The notes: generated by a model not told the origin, from the sequence alone. Counted from the first letter of the stretch, positions 1 through 11,232 are shown. The stretch is 64,000 nt of DNA from Microvelia longipes (GCA_018340805.1 JACMZG010001908.1:40957627-41021626); one strand, 5' to 3'. Made by a program: numbers and translations.

Positions 1-99
1 ACCTAATCCGACATCGTGATATCTCCTCTTTCCAGATTTTTTACTAGCTACCTTACCGACGAGACAGACATGAGGCTGTTTCTGAAATGCTTTCTCGGT
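1..99 (-). CDS. RpS11: RpS11 exon 2b (alternative version, truncated by window)
   Basis: A second open segment lies 101 bp downstream of exon 2a in transcript direction. It follows an acceptor (ATAAAATGTAG), begins [16 protein letters not shown] and continues through a basic stretch to YHDVGLG at the window edge, 33 codons with no stop. It starts with the same T-E-K/R-x-FQKQP and reaches the same VGLG as exon 2a, and it has the same phase. The two therefore look like duplicated exons that would each be spliced to MADQ. The middle part differs strongly from 2a ([16 protein letters not shown]). Whether it is used, and whether it ends in FKTPRE, cannot be seen here. Confidence 0.8.
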
Positions 100-1244
100 C
101 TACATTTTATAAGTATAAAAACACACAAGCACACAAAAAAATCTAAATTAATACATTGTTTAACTACAGAAACAAACTAAATCTACATTTATGCCGTACC
201 TCCCTGGGTGTTTTAAACCCTAGGCCGACATTACGAGTGTATCGAAGGGGTGCCTTCTTCTTTTTAACACCTAAACCCTTCTTACGATTAAGAAAAATTG
301 TAGGCTGCTTTTGAAATGAACGTTCAGTCTGAAATATGAACAAATGAAAAACATATTTATCTACAAGATAAAATCTCAAATCTTCTCACAAATAAACTTG
401 TTTTAGATTTTGGCAATCTAATGAAATTCAATTCAAATAATAAGGTAAGTAATGAAAACCCTATGAGACTATACTTAACAACTCCTGAGTTACGCCAGCT
501 TCTATTTTTTACCCAAAATCTATTCCACTCTATCTAATATTAAAAGAGATAAATGAAAATCCATAATATTATTGATGATACAAAGTAATTAAGAATATAC
601 AGATAATGCCGTTGCACACATATCCTAACACTAATTACAGTTAAAGATATACTAGTAACTAGCGAGAGATATAGAGAGTTAACCTAAAGGAGTTGCAAAA
701 TGCATGGTTTGCCATATCATGTAAACACCTCATTAATAGCTGTTTTATTTAACACTTTTAGCACATAATAACAATATGCTCTAAGGTAATACGGGAGATA
801 GTAAAAAACCCCCAATATTTTCTTTGAAATCATAAATAATGGAAATAATGCAACAATTAAATATATTAATGTAAATATTAGTCATCATCAACTGACATAT
901 GTTTTGTTAAACTGAACTAAACTTTCATAGTATTAGAGCACGGCGGCCAAGTAGGCTAAGTCCAATTAAAGGTGTACTTCTTGACACCCCCTAACCAAAA
1001 ATTGTTGAACCTATTATTGCAGAATATTCATAATGATACACAATATTCCTTAATTTATAAATAAGTTGATTAAAACTTTGAATCCGATTCATTTACAAAA
1101 TAATAGTTTCTTAACTGACTGGGCAGTTTCTAAAAATAAGGGATCGATACACGTGCAAAGCGTGGATGGGATATCTAACAAAGAGCCAACGACTCAGCCT
1201 CACAATTATATTATTATATCAACAAAACATACCTGATCAGCCAT
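1..1244 (-). CDS. RpS11: Ribosomal protein S11 (uS17), 5' part, runs off the window
   Basis: Component of the 40S ribosomal subunit (bacterial S17 family) that binds 18S rRNA. Visible coding exons on the minus strand are exon 1 at 1233-1244 (MADQ, ending CAG before GTATGT), exon 2a at 200-328 and an alternative exon 2b from 99 past the window start. The ATG at 1242-1244 has a good context (TTCACC before it). Exon 2a encodes [16 protein letters not shown] and ends [10 protein letters not shown], which is the conserved N-terminal region of eukaryotic S11. The rest of the protein (the YIDKKCP region onward) would lie below coordinate 1. All visible junctions are phase 0. Identity is very secure. 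The gene is partial because of the window edge, not because of damage. Confidence 0.93.
200..328 (-). CDS. RpS11: RpS11 exon 2a (canonical version)
   Basis: Exon of 43 codons, phase 0 at both ends. It is preceded by a pyrimidine-rich acceptor (CATATTTCAG) and followed by the donor GTACGG. It encodes the canonical S11 segment: [12 protein letters not shown], a basic KKKK stretch, then [11 protein letters not shown]. Its end matches the position where the conserved AIEGTYIDKKCP segment should follow. It closely resembles vertebrate and insect S11 in KQPTIF and GLGFKTP, so this is probably the main form. Confidence 0.9.
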
Positions 1245-1345
1245 GGTGAACTTAAATTAACTCTTTTAAACGAAAAATTCAAAACTTTTTAAAGAATAAT
1301 AAATTATTTAGAACGTGAAAAACAAGCGAACGCGAGTTCCACCAA

Positions 1346-1356
1346 CGAAAGACAAG
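1346..1356 (-). promoter_or_regulatory. RpS11: Possible 5' TOP-type start region of RpS11
   Basis: About 100 bp upstream of the RpS11 ATG the minus strand reads TTGTCTTTCG, a short pyrimidine run of the kind that begins ribosomal-protein mRNAs (5' TOP). No TATA box is evident. This is inferred from position and composition only; CAGE or 5' RACE would settle it. Confidence 0.35.
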
Positions 1357-3237
1357 TCAATGCTTCTTGTTTCTTTTTTTCATCTCTCACAGTGTTGCCA
1401 ACTTTTATATTAACAGAAATTGTTTATACCTATGTGAAGATTTAAAATTTAAGGAAAAGAAACATTTTACAAGTTTCAGTCCAAAATAAAATAAAAGATG
1501 CATTTTTCAGCTAAACTCGCTATTATTAATTAATTGTAATTGATAGACACTGGATGGGACGAAATAATTAAAACTACCACTTCTCTAAATGACTATATTT
1601 CGCCTGCTCCCAGGCATATTCATGTCTCAAACCTAAAATTACAAAAATATTATTAATTCATGCATGGGTTGGTTACATGGAGAGAAAGCGTAAATGAGAG
1701 ATAAATAAAACAATTTTAAATTACCTACTACTCACAAGAATTAAGAATATAAAATGTTTCTACAGTTTAAGTAATTAAACCAGGTCAACTCTAAAAAAGT
1801 CTACATCTAACATTGCAGGAAACCTAAAAAGAAATGAGTGTAATCAGTGAAACTGAAACTAAATCATGAATCTACTTCAAAGAAAATGAAAATTAACTAT
1901 CAAACTTACTTAACTTAACTTAATTAACTATCTCGCTATTATTATATTATTCCGGGTGGAACATTTTAGAAAAGCTTGGGTTAAATAATATCTAATTACT
2001 GGTCGACTCAACTGTATTTCGATTTTCCTATGTCTTCACTTTCCTATGGAATCTCCAATGTATTTAAGGAATATTGGTGCGTTTAAAATGTTTCATTCGG
2101 GATAAATTGCTTAGTAAAACAAAAGACCTTTGGTCTCAGCAGATCGCTAGCTTGAAAACAAGAAATAGCTAAAATTGGAACTTCGCATGAGCCTTTTAGA
2201 ATGTATGGTTTTTATTTAATTTTATTGGCAACACTGATAACACTTGAGTGAGTTTTACTTTTTATCGTATTTTTGTACTATAATATGTACGTGGTAATTT
2301 AATAATTTTGTATTAAATTCTGTGAAATAATTGTTACAACGTATTAAATAATTTAGTTAAAGAAAAAGAGAAACTATAGTAAAGGTAACTCTCATGTTTT
2401 TATTAAGATTTTGAAGAACATACAGACGACTTGAATATAACTTAAAATTACGATTACTGTAATTATTTTCAAAACATTTAGGTTAAAGTTGTTAAATTAA
2501 TAACAACAATTAATATTTGAAGATGTTAATACCTTGATGTCTAGGTTCGTTTAAGCAGGTGGGGGGTAGGTTAATGGCAAGGCTCATTTAAGCAGGTTTG
2601 GGTAGAAAGGTCCAAGTAGAGCAGGAGGTCTAATATAATAAGTTTTATTGTACCATTTGCCTGGCATTTACTCCTTTTGATTGCGTTAATTTAAGAAATG
2701 GTGTTTTTTGAAGGAAAAAGAGTTTCCACTTAATTATTGAACGACATGAATTATCAAAAGTCTATACAATGCATGTTTACTGAAGTTACTATGAGCTCAA
2801 AGCTTGTAGAAAAAAAACACTTCTAATGCAATTGAAAATATACAGGCCCTGTATGCAGATAAAAAATACAGGCCCTCGGTTCATAACTGCAAAGCAAAGT
2901 CAGCCACTGAGGCTCAGGGGCGTCAGACCCTGAGCCCAGGTGGCCTCCGTGTAGCCGCCTTTCGTCCACTTAGGTATTGTTTCGTATTATTTCTTGTTGT
3001 ATTATAATTTATTGCAACATTTAGAGAATTTTCATCGCCTGAAGAGGCCTTAAAGATGTGTATACATGGAAAAATATAAATATGCCGTTTGCGCCACTTA
3101 AAATGGTTCAATTGTATTGAAACCGGTCTTAATCTTAACCTTATAGCATATTAAGTTTACTACTTATTGTAATATATTACAATATGTAAATATTAAGACT
3201 ATTTAGTTGTTTTAAAGCCCTTTAAGTTTCAACAAAT

Positions 3238-3420
3238 CGAGGACAGGGTATCTCGGTACTTTTCCTCGCTCCTTCGGACTCGCATCGTTAGTCGTCAGAA
3301 TGTCATGATTATCCTAAGCTTAAAGTGGTATTACTTCGGTCGCTCTACGCTCGACCTCAGAATAAAATAGCTCTTGAAGTCTAGGGTGGTATCACTTCAG
3401 TCTTGCTGAGTTATTAATTA
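3238..3420 (-). repeat. 3' fragments of the 5S-bearing composite repeat
   Basis: Read on the minus strand, this stretch has the same tail as the copy at 4850-5065: a GAG-CGAAG-type repeated motif (GAGTCCGAAGGAGCGAGGAAAAG) that ends in GTACCGAGATACCCTG. A second degenerate tail unit follows (CGCTCTACGCTCGACCTCAG on the plus strand). No 5S-like core remains. Confidence 0.5.
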
Positions 3421-4009
3421 ACCAAATTTATAAGGTATTAATAGCGTTGGGTCAGTGAAAGCTTAGTGAAGTATTACAGTAGGTATGCATTCAATAAGAT
3501 AATACGGCGAGTTATACTTTTTTATCATGTTCACGCTTGCATTGAAGACCTGTGATCATACTTGGCTGCCTAGTTTTTCATTAGTATAGTTCTTTGTAGG
3601 AGTATTAGCAATATATTTTATTAATGTACAACATGATCAAACATGATTTAATTATTTAAATTTCATGTGGTAAAACGTCATGATTTTGATAAATGTAAAC
3701 AAACTTTTACAAAAACATACTTTAACAAAACATACATATGTTCACCAATAACTTACAAACTAAAACTTTAAAATCAATTTGGAATATTCACTAGCAATTT
3801 ATAATAAGTTCGGCTATCTGAATATAGCTATATGTCAAACGCCAAACAGCAGTAATTAAAAATTAAAGATTTATTGGCCGTTTATATTTGAAAATGTAAT
3901 AGTCAATATTATCAAAAACCAATATCAAAATAAAATTTCTTGCATCGATTTACCTCCTAGATGCACTTTTTTGTCTAATATAAACTCGAATGGTCAAATT
4001 TTCGATTTT

Positions 4010-4340
4010 TAAGGATTATAAACAAATTTTGATGACTCAGCAAAATAGGTTATTGTAGTCTGACGAATATCAACTTCCGGGCAGCACATCTAGACCAAAT
4101 TAAGTCTGATTTTTGTACCAAGTTTAAACTCTCTAGCATAAAAATAGTGGGAGTTATCCGTGACAAAGAGAGTATGATAAAAATCACTCGAAGATTTTGT
4201 ATTATAAAATAATACTTTTTCTCATACCTATGAGGTTTAATTATTCTCTCATCTTTATGTATCAGTACCATTAACTCAACTTCAAAACTATAAACTTCTG
4301 GTCTAATTGGCCAATAAATTTTCCATTTTGCTGAGTCATT
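4010..4340 (+). repeat. Dispersed repeat module shared with 46640-46910 and 54100-54340
   Basis: The segment begins TTTTGATGACTCAGCAAAATA and contains AAGTCTGATTTTTGTACCAAG. Nearly identical phrases occur at 46660-46760, and related sequence (TTAACTCTCTTGCATAAA, then AATACTTTTTC and an ACAGTATAA-type end) occurs at 54160-54340. At 54.1 kb the module lies directly next to the 5S-bearing composite repeat, so it is probably the upstream part of the same large element. No coding capacity is seen. Confidence 0.5.
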
Positions 4341-4654
4341 TAAAATTAATGATTGTTATACATATGAATATGTCATTAAATTTGTATTTCCATGTGTTAT
4401 CTATTCCTTTTATTTCCTAATTATTTTTCTTTTAATAATTACAATTTAAATTGTATTAAGTTATCGCATTAAAAAGAGTCAACTATTTTTCTTTAATTAC
4501 ATTGTAAAATTATGAATTGTTGACACTACAAATTGTTATGGTGTCAACTCTCGATATCGTATAATTATATCTTATCAATAAGTATTTAATTAAAGTAAGT
4601 AAGTTAGTGTATTTAAATTCAAATTGCACGGTACTTTTCATTTTTCCTCATTTA

Positions 4655-5065
4655 TACCGTATGTATATAGGAAACAACGTAAATTGTGATTGCAAAAAAC
4701 CCGAAACCAGGATGTCACTAATTGTTGATTTTGGTAATTTTGGTACAAGTGTATACCTTTATTAATAAATAAGTACACCACGTTTTGATTCAATACGTGG
4801 TGCACTTCAACAAAAAAGCCACGATAGTTGTTGGGTATTAAATTTAAGCAGCATCGAGCGTGGTCAGTGCCTGGATAGGTGACCGCTGGGAATAAAACAG
4901 ATATAATTACTATCTAAGGACGAGCGAAGCGGGTCCAAAGACTTGTTGTAGTATACGTTTAACGAAGTGAATATTCTGAGGACGAGCGAAGCGAGTCGGA
5001 AGTAGGGAGGATGAGTGTAGCGAATCCGATGTGATGAGGAAAAGTGCTAAGGTATCCCGATTTTC
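4655..5065 (+). repeat. Composite repeat with 5S-rRNA-like core
   Basis: The core at about 4830-4893 aligns with the second half of arthropod 5S rRNA: TTAAGCAGC, a GGTCAGTGCCTGGAT segment, then GTGACCGCTGGGAA. This covers the region of the 5S internal promoter (box A, intermediate element, box C). Upstream (4660-4760) is a module also seen at 46.8 and 54.3 kb (TTGCAAAAAACCCGAAACC, TTTTGGTACAAGTG). Downstream is a tail of repeated GAGGACGAGCGAAGCGAGT units that ends near ATCCCGATTTT. Several other copies exist in the window. Confidence 0.65.
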
Positions 5066-5658
5066 TTCAACTTAAATAATAACTTACCTACTATCTAATT
5101 AGCAATACTTTTATTGTCAATGCTTACCCTGGTGATGAAATGAAGCTTTTGTGGTGGTTTTATTCTTGATTATATACAGGGTGTTTCATATAATGTGTCC
5201 ACCGAAGAAGAAGGTGATAGTGCTCTTCAAAGGAATACAAAAAAGTCCTATAAAATAAACCCGATATCCAACCGTTTTCCCACTTGGTCAAATTTAATAT
5301 TTTTACTAATTGTTTGACCTCACATTTTTTTTGTTTTTGGCTAAACTTTTGCTCATCTCTTACTTTCTCTAATGCCCCGCTATAAAAATTCCAAAAATTC
5401 AAATTTTACAAATATCATTTTTCATGCCCAAAGTTTTGGGTAGTAGTTCCAAAATATTTTACATAGCTAATAGATCACCCTTTAGGAAATTTATTTAGCT
5501 ATCCAACGAGATCAATTTCTTCTTTCTAGCTTGAACAGTTTAGGAACTATTATAATGACAGATGATGCCTGAAAGAAACCCTGCAGGCATCTATATCGGG
5601 ACATGAATTATGATATGGTACACAAAAATAACAACGGCTGGTTTTTACCTTTGCTCCA

Positions 5659-5664
5659 TTTATT
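5659..5664 (-). terminator. Candidate polyadenylation signal of the lipocalin-like gene
   Basis: The minus strand carries AATAAA about 200 nt after the TAG at 5863-5865. It is the first canonical signal I found in this orientation. Position only; the real 3' end is unknown. Confidence 0.3.
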
Positions 5665-5862
5665 CCTTGTTTCAATATCAAAGAATAAAATCATTTAAAT
5701 CAAGTATTAAATCGGTTTTATACTAAACAAGAAATATTAGGTGAATAAACAACGCCTATATTGAAAACTTATCGCATTTACTTATCAAATATAATTCAAG
5801 CCATAAATAATTTTAGTATTGAGTCAATAATGATACATTTAGTAAATGTTTAAATGTTAAAC

Positions 5863-8800
5863 CTATCCACAGCTGATGTCGGTATCAACGAGATCTTCCT
5901 TCTTGAAATTAACTTTTTTATTGTTCATTAAATCATCTAAACATTTGTCGATGCCGGTAACAAAATCACTTTTGAGCTTCTTATAACTAGTATATCTTTT
6001 GGATCCTTTAACCCAAATCCATAATCCAGGTTTGCCACCTAAATAAAAAAAGTAAATAAGTAAACTGTTAATGAAATTAAATTTGACTTGGTTCTCATTC
6101 TAGATAACTATTATAATGATTGACAGACATCCTTCTCGGAAACAATCTATTCATTCATGTACAGAATTTTAAGGCATATTTCTTTTATTCGCTGATATGG
6201 TAACTAGACTTTCTTGAATGAAAGTAACGTCTCAATGTAGTTGTTCAAAAGTAAGTCTTTTGAACAAAACATAGTGTCCCCATTTGATTGTGAGGATAGG
6301 TATAAATGCACTGCGACTAAGTCAATTGTAAAAAACATAGTTTCCCCCATAACATTTATCTACTTTTTATTATTAGTTCCTGACAGAAAAAGGCATTGAG
6401 AAGTGTATTAAAAAAATAGTAGCAACAGTAGTTGTAAGTGGGGTAGGTGAACCCATTGACCCTGGTAAGTAGCTCACTTTTTGAAGGACTTTTTCTCCTA
6501 ACGAGTCCTTACAATTTAAGTCCGATTTGTCATAGCTAGCAAGTGACTCCTTACTATCTTCATACATCGTTCGCCGGCACTAATGATGACCGAAAGGTTG
6601 CAAGCTGGCTCTGTCAATAAATTATTTATCATGAGAGACTTGGGTGCTTTATTATACTTCACTTGCTCTTATTTTTTTGACTCCTTAAATAATAGAACGT
6701 TATAAACACACACTGTATACCGCATGTAATAATACTAACTTGTTTTATCGCAAGCGTATGTAACTATCCAAGAGTTCCATGAGCCTCCAGTGCACACTAC
6801 TGTCCATGTCTTCGCCTCAGGAGTCATGTCTACACCAAGTAAAAATAATCATGTTAAGATTAAATGAACCACTTATTAAATTTAACAATGGTTTAGAGTA
6901 TAAGCAAGGAGAATGTATACATATATACTCCTTGGTATAAGGCTACTAATGCCCAGTAAACATTAACTACGAACATCTGAGACAAAGTTTGCCTTTTAAA
7001 TTACAATGCTCTCTTCATATACTTTATTTTTAAATTTGGCACGCATGTAGTCATATATGTACTACGTTTTTTCTCATTATCAGAATTAGTTCAATTATAA
7101 TCAAATGACTTGTATATGTTTTTGAAGTTTAGTGTACTGTTGAGAATCATTATAAATAATTTATTGAAGAATGCAGTCCTAATAATCCAAAGGATAGCAG
7201 TCAAAGTAATATATAATCAAAAATCAGTATAATCAAAGTAAGTTGAAATTTAGTACAAGTGTCTCTCTTTATGTAATAAATACTAAGTTTCGTTTCAATA
7301 CGGCAAGTATATCTGTATGGTTCTAGTAGGATCATAAAAGTTGAGCAGCATCAAGCGAGTTCAGTGCCTGGAGTGTTGATCGCTGGAAATATAACTAATA
7401 AACTAAATAATAAAACTAATAAATATAAATATATAAATTTGAGGGCAAGGGAAGCGAGTCCGAGGTAGTGATGAGAAATTCCGAGGTACCCCATACCCAC
7501 TTTTTTAAATAATTAATTTAAATGGTACGTACATTTTCATATTTAACACTAAAAGGTTAAATTTGGGCCAACAACTCTCTATAAGTATGATTTAGAGTAT
7601 GAGAGAGACATCTATTGATTACTTATAAGGAAAAGAACGACTTAACTATATAATGTTTAATGTTCAAACTTCAATATGTTTAATGTTCTGTTTAATGTAA
7701 GATTATAAAAGTTAAGCAGCAGCGAGCTTCATTTTAATAAGAATCGTTTAAAATAAAATTAATAATTAAATTTTACCTGGTAAGATTAGTACAGTTGCCC
7801 AGGACGCTGATTCATTAGGTAGCATAGTGCCTGTGCAATTCATCTCTTCTTGCTGGGAGCTGATCCATTAAAAAAAATGATTTAGTTTTTATTTTATTCA
7901 ATAAAGCTTATATTTATCAATTTTAAAGAATATCGAAGAAACAAATATTCAAATGAATACTAACAGACACAATAAATAATATAATCATTTCGAATCAATC
8001 AATTTTAAATCAAAAGTAATAATGCTCCTTTACGTTGTGCATAAATGGTGCCAATACTAAATTTGAATGGTCTTCATAAATTAGCAAAAGGACAGCTAAA
8101 AGAATAATTATTTCACGCATAATTTTTTAATTATTTGTATGATATGAAAACTTCTTTAGAAACATTTAGCTGCCTTTTCCACAGGGTATTTTTGTTAGTT
8201 TTTGTAGATTTTTTAACACCCTACTCTAAAATTTAACCATTAATGACCATGGTGATTAAAATTGAATCATGAAATTTAACCATTAATTCAGTTTTCAATG
8301 CGTTTTATCATTATATGTATAGCAGCATAGATGTATGTACTAAAGGGGACATAGCCTATCTAAATACATTGAGAAGTCTGAAACATCTTTTTGGAGCTCT
8401 CAGGGGCTCTGTGTAACCTCATTGAAACCTCCTTCAAGAGTGAGTTAAGGTTATGATAAATCAATTCATTTTGGCTTCCCATACATAGTTTGTGTTTTGA
8501 TTTGTATCTTTATTTGTTTTGATTTGCATAGTAGTAATTGTAATTTTGTACTGATTCTTTGCTTTCATTCATAAGCGACGGTGTCACGGTTACATTTTCG
8601 ATGTTTCAAAATTTAGCCTATAGGGCCTCTCTAGTAATAACATAGAGATAGTTCAGCTGCGTCAATAATCGTGGATTTAACACCAAGGAAATACACTCTA
8701 AATCTCTGAAACCAAGTAGAACACGTAAAGTATCACCAAGTGTGTAAAGTATTTCAATGAGTGAGATATCTATTTGGTATCACTTCGACTAATCAATACG

Positions 8801-11139
8801 CGAGACGATTCCACAGCAAATACAGTAGCAAAATCGATTCAATTGGCATTTGAGGTCAATCTATACATATTAATATTGTATACATATTAATACAATTAAT
8901 ACTATAATATACATAGTAATAATTGATATACAAACGTCGTTTCTGCATAAGTCTTAAACACCTAAAAATTAGGATAAAATTAAATTAAAATAATTCTAAG
9001 GAATTAATTGTGCACAAGCATATTATACTTTGTATAATAATATCGTATATATATGCGATATCCCATACACCAAACACATAAGATTGGGGCGATTTTATAT
9101 CGTAATCTAATCTTCTCATGAGTTAAAATTTTATACGTGACTTACCTGCCTGGTTTCTTATAGAACTGTAAGAAACTCCATCTTGAGATATTTGCTTTTT
9201 TGTCAGACCTATCAGTTATAGAGATCGAGCCACATCTTTTAAGGTTATCCTGAGATTTAAATGCAATCAGCTGAGACACAATGTTAAGGTAACCTTTAAA
9301 GTAAAAATCCTGAAACAAAATAGACAAAAGCATATCCTATTATATCATATTATAGGACATTTTTGTTCCCATTGAGGAGTACTGTCACCTCCTTTTAACG
9401 AATTTCCTTTTTTATCAGATACTGTATATGAAACACCCGATGATATAATATCATATTAAAAGAGGCTTCATTCGGCCCCTTAAGTCCAATATCCCGACCT
9501 AAAAAATGAGACTAATTTTGCACTGACTAATTAAAACTAAATGATCAGGAAATTAAACTAGAACTGGCCAACTGCCAGCCATAATATGATCACTGGGAAT
9601 AAAACAAATTTATTTACCGTCTTAAGACGAAAGATGGAAGTACGAAGACGTACTGCAGTATAAATTTTGTGATTTTTATATTCTGAGGACGAGCAAGGCG
9701 AGTATGAAGTAATGAGGGTAAGCGTTCGATGTGGCGAGGTAAAGTTCCACGGTACCCTGATTTAGTATAATGCAGAGATAATAAAACCTACGGGTATAAT
9801 GTATTTGAGGTATATCTACAGAAATATTTTATTTGAAGCAATACAAACTGAGTCGTTTTTTAGGTACAGCTCTTGGACTAATCCAGTTGGTTATCATTGT
9901 TGTTGTTCCTTGAGTTTTGTCTTCCTGATCTTTGGGCTTGAGAAAAGCAAATTTTCACAAAAAATGTTTATAAAAAAATATATTCATGAGATAAAGCTCT
10001 CCTCGGCCATAGTTTTACCATATTAATATGGCGATAGTTCTTAAACTGTTCCATTTATATAAGTAAATTATTGGTGCTTACGGCAAATGTAGCATTATAT
10101 CCATCAACAGTTGGCAAATCTTGACACATACCAGTATCAGGAGTACCACCTCCTGTTCCCTGACACAATCCATCTTTTATTAACGCGCCAGCTAATAATA
10201 TGGAAATAGCACAAATTAAATTTTTTAGCGCCTGTAACAGAAATCGTTTGGCGGTGTGAATTATTATTTGAAATAAAAAAATAAGTGTTCTAGAATAGGA
10301 AAGTTTAAACAAAATAATATTTTGTTAAAGTTTAAAATAATAATTAATTTTGTTTTTTAATTGTATGATAAAAATCATACCTAAATAAAAATAATATCAT
10401 ATCATAATAATAATCTTGGGTATTATTGAGCAATTTTTAATAAGATATTCTTTCGTAATAATAATTTCCGTTTCAAGATTTAAAACTTTACACTAGGATT
10501 GTTTATTAGTTTATTAAACTGATAACTATTAAAATGGATTATTGATCCATCTTCATCAGAAGGTTACCATAACTTTCTGATGAAGATGGATGAATGAAGA
10601 ATCGCGGACAACATTTTGCTCCTTTGTCCCTGGAAATTTGGAATACAAAATAATACAATAAAGATGAACGACGCATTTTATGAAACGAATCAAAGGAGCA
10701 ACATGTTTGCAAATATTGTCCGCGATTCTTCACTTACTCGTCTACATATGAATTATTGAGGAAAAAATAGCGCCTGTAACATGCAGTTGTACTTACCTAG
10801 AGTAAGGCTGAGTTATGCCTCTGCTGAAACTCTTTAAATAGATAAAATTCACAGGGAAAAATAATTGTTTTTATGATAGTTTAATATTTTGCGATGCTAT
10901 ATACTTTATAATAGTTATAAAATATAATCCTAGCTGCTGAAAATAAGGCATGGAGATTTTGAAAGTCAATAAAACTTGTACAAGCTATATTTGCTCTTCA
11001 AAGAGTGATGTGGTTTTAGTAACGATTATTTGACATTAAGTCTGGCCATAACATTAACTAACATCATAAAAACGTATTTTTGTTAAAACAAAATGTATAT
11101 TTAAACGCATTCAAAAGTAAAATACAAGCAACTCACCAT
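5863..11139 (-). CDS. Lipocalin-like secreted protein, six exons, 221 aa
   Basis: Probably an extracellular carrier of a small hydrophobic ligand. CDS exons on the minus strand are 11137-11139 (ATG only, donor GTGAGT), 10082-10231, 9146-9309, 7777-7859, 6740-6829 and 5863-6038 (stop TAG). All junctions are GT-AG and in frame. The spliced protein starts MALKNLICAISILLAGAL, a typical signal peptide, then GMCQDLPTVDGYNATF, which resembles the lipocalin N-terminus (Cys, P-x-V, aromatic). The second half contains WTVVCTGGSWNSWIVTYAC and GKPGLWIWVKG, like the G/H strands of the lipocalin barrel. A C-terminal helix region follows, ending DTDISCG with the usual terminal Cys. Length fits the family (about 180-220). 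The GxW motif is not obvious, so the family call is by overall pattern only. Confidence 0.65.
7020..7500 (+). repeat. Composite repeat with 5S-rRNA-like core, in lipocalin intron
   Basis: Lies in the intron between lipocalin exons 4 and 5. The 5S-like core is at about 7321-7392 (GGATCATAAAAGTTGAGCAG, then TTCAGTGCCTGGAG). The tail follows (GAGGGCAAGGGAAGCGAGT) and ends GGTACCCCATACCC. Upstream sequence from about 7035 (TTTGGCACGCATGTAGTCAT, GAAATTTAGTACAAGTG) matches, in opposite orientation, the flanks of the copies at 35.8 and 53.9 kb. The shared unit is therefore longer than the 5S part. Confidence 0.6.
7690..7732 (+). repeat. Short fragment of the 5S-like repeat
   Basis: AAGATTATAAAAGTTAAGCAGCAGCGAGC matches the start of the 5S-like core seen in the longer copies, then stops. 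Only about 30 bp are recognisable. Confidence 0.4.
9560..9768 (+). repeat. Degenerate composite repeat (5S-type), in lipocalin intron
   Basis: The core is degenerate (CTGGCCAACTGCC, then GATCACTGGGAATAAAAC). The downstream tail is clear: CTGAGGACGAGCAAGGCGAG, then GAGGTAAAGTTCCACGGTACC. It lies between exons 2 and 3 of the lipocalin-like gene in the antisense direction. Confidence 0.5.
10535..10735. repeat. Foldback hairpins in lipocalin intron 1
   Basis: There are two nested inverted repeats. GATCCATCTTCATCAGAAGG is followed by CTTTCTGATGAAGATGGAT (10541-10591). GAAGAATCGCGGACAACATT with GCTCCTTTG (10597-10632) is mirrored at 10691-10731 (CAAAGGAGCAACATG, ATTGTCCGCGATTCTTC). It looks like a non-autonomous foldback element or MITE; no coding sequence. 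Confidence 0.55.
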
Positions 11140-11225
11140 TTTAATCCTGATTTCCAGGAATATCTAGGAATATATATTACTAAGGAATAAAAGTAAGAAT
11201 GTTGCTCGTCAAGCTATGTCCTCAG

Positions 11226-11232
11226 TTTATAT
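11226..11232 (-). promoter_or_regulatory. TATA box of the lipocalin-like gene
   Basis: The minus strand reads ATATAAA about 90 bp upstream of the lone ATG exon. A start 25-30 bp downstream (about 11195-11205) would give a short first exon of about 60 nt that ends with the ATG and the donor at 11136. Inferred from sequence and spacing. Confidence 0.5.

Larger units (their letters stand above)
1400..5862. other. Intergenic region between RpS11 and the lipocalin gene
   Basis: No coding exon could be supported here. Open frames are short, AT-rich and without family resemblance. Recognisable content is repeat-derived: minus-oriented pieces of the 5S-bearing composite repeat at about 3238-3420, another repeat module at about 4010-4340, and a plus-oriented composite repeat copy at about 4655-5065. 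The rest is unassigned AT-rich sequence. Confidence 0.6.

Noticed and set aside
1233..1244. MADQ exon taken first as calmodulin
   Set aside because: Calmodulin also begins MADQ, but the exons at 200-328 and 1-99 encode ribosomal protein S11, and the frames join in phase 0.
4830..4893. Functional 5S rRNA gene
   Set aside because: Only about the last two thirds of 5S is alignable, the 3' end does not pair with any 5' end, no T-run terminator follows, and all copies are flanked by shared repeat sequence.
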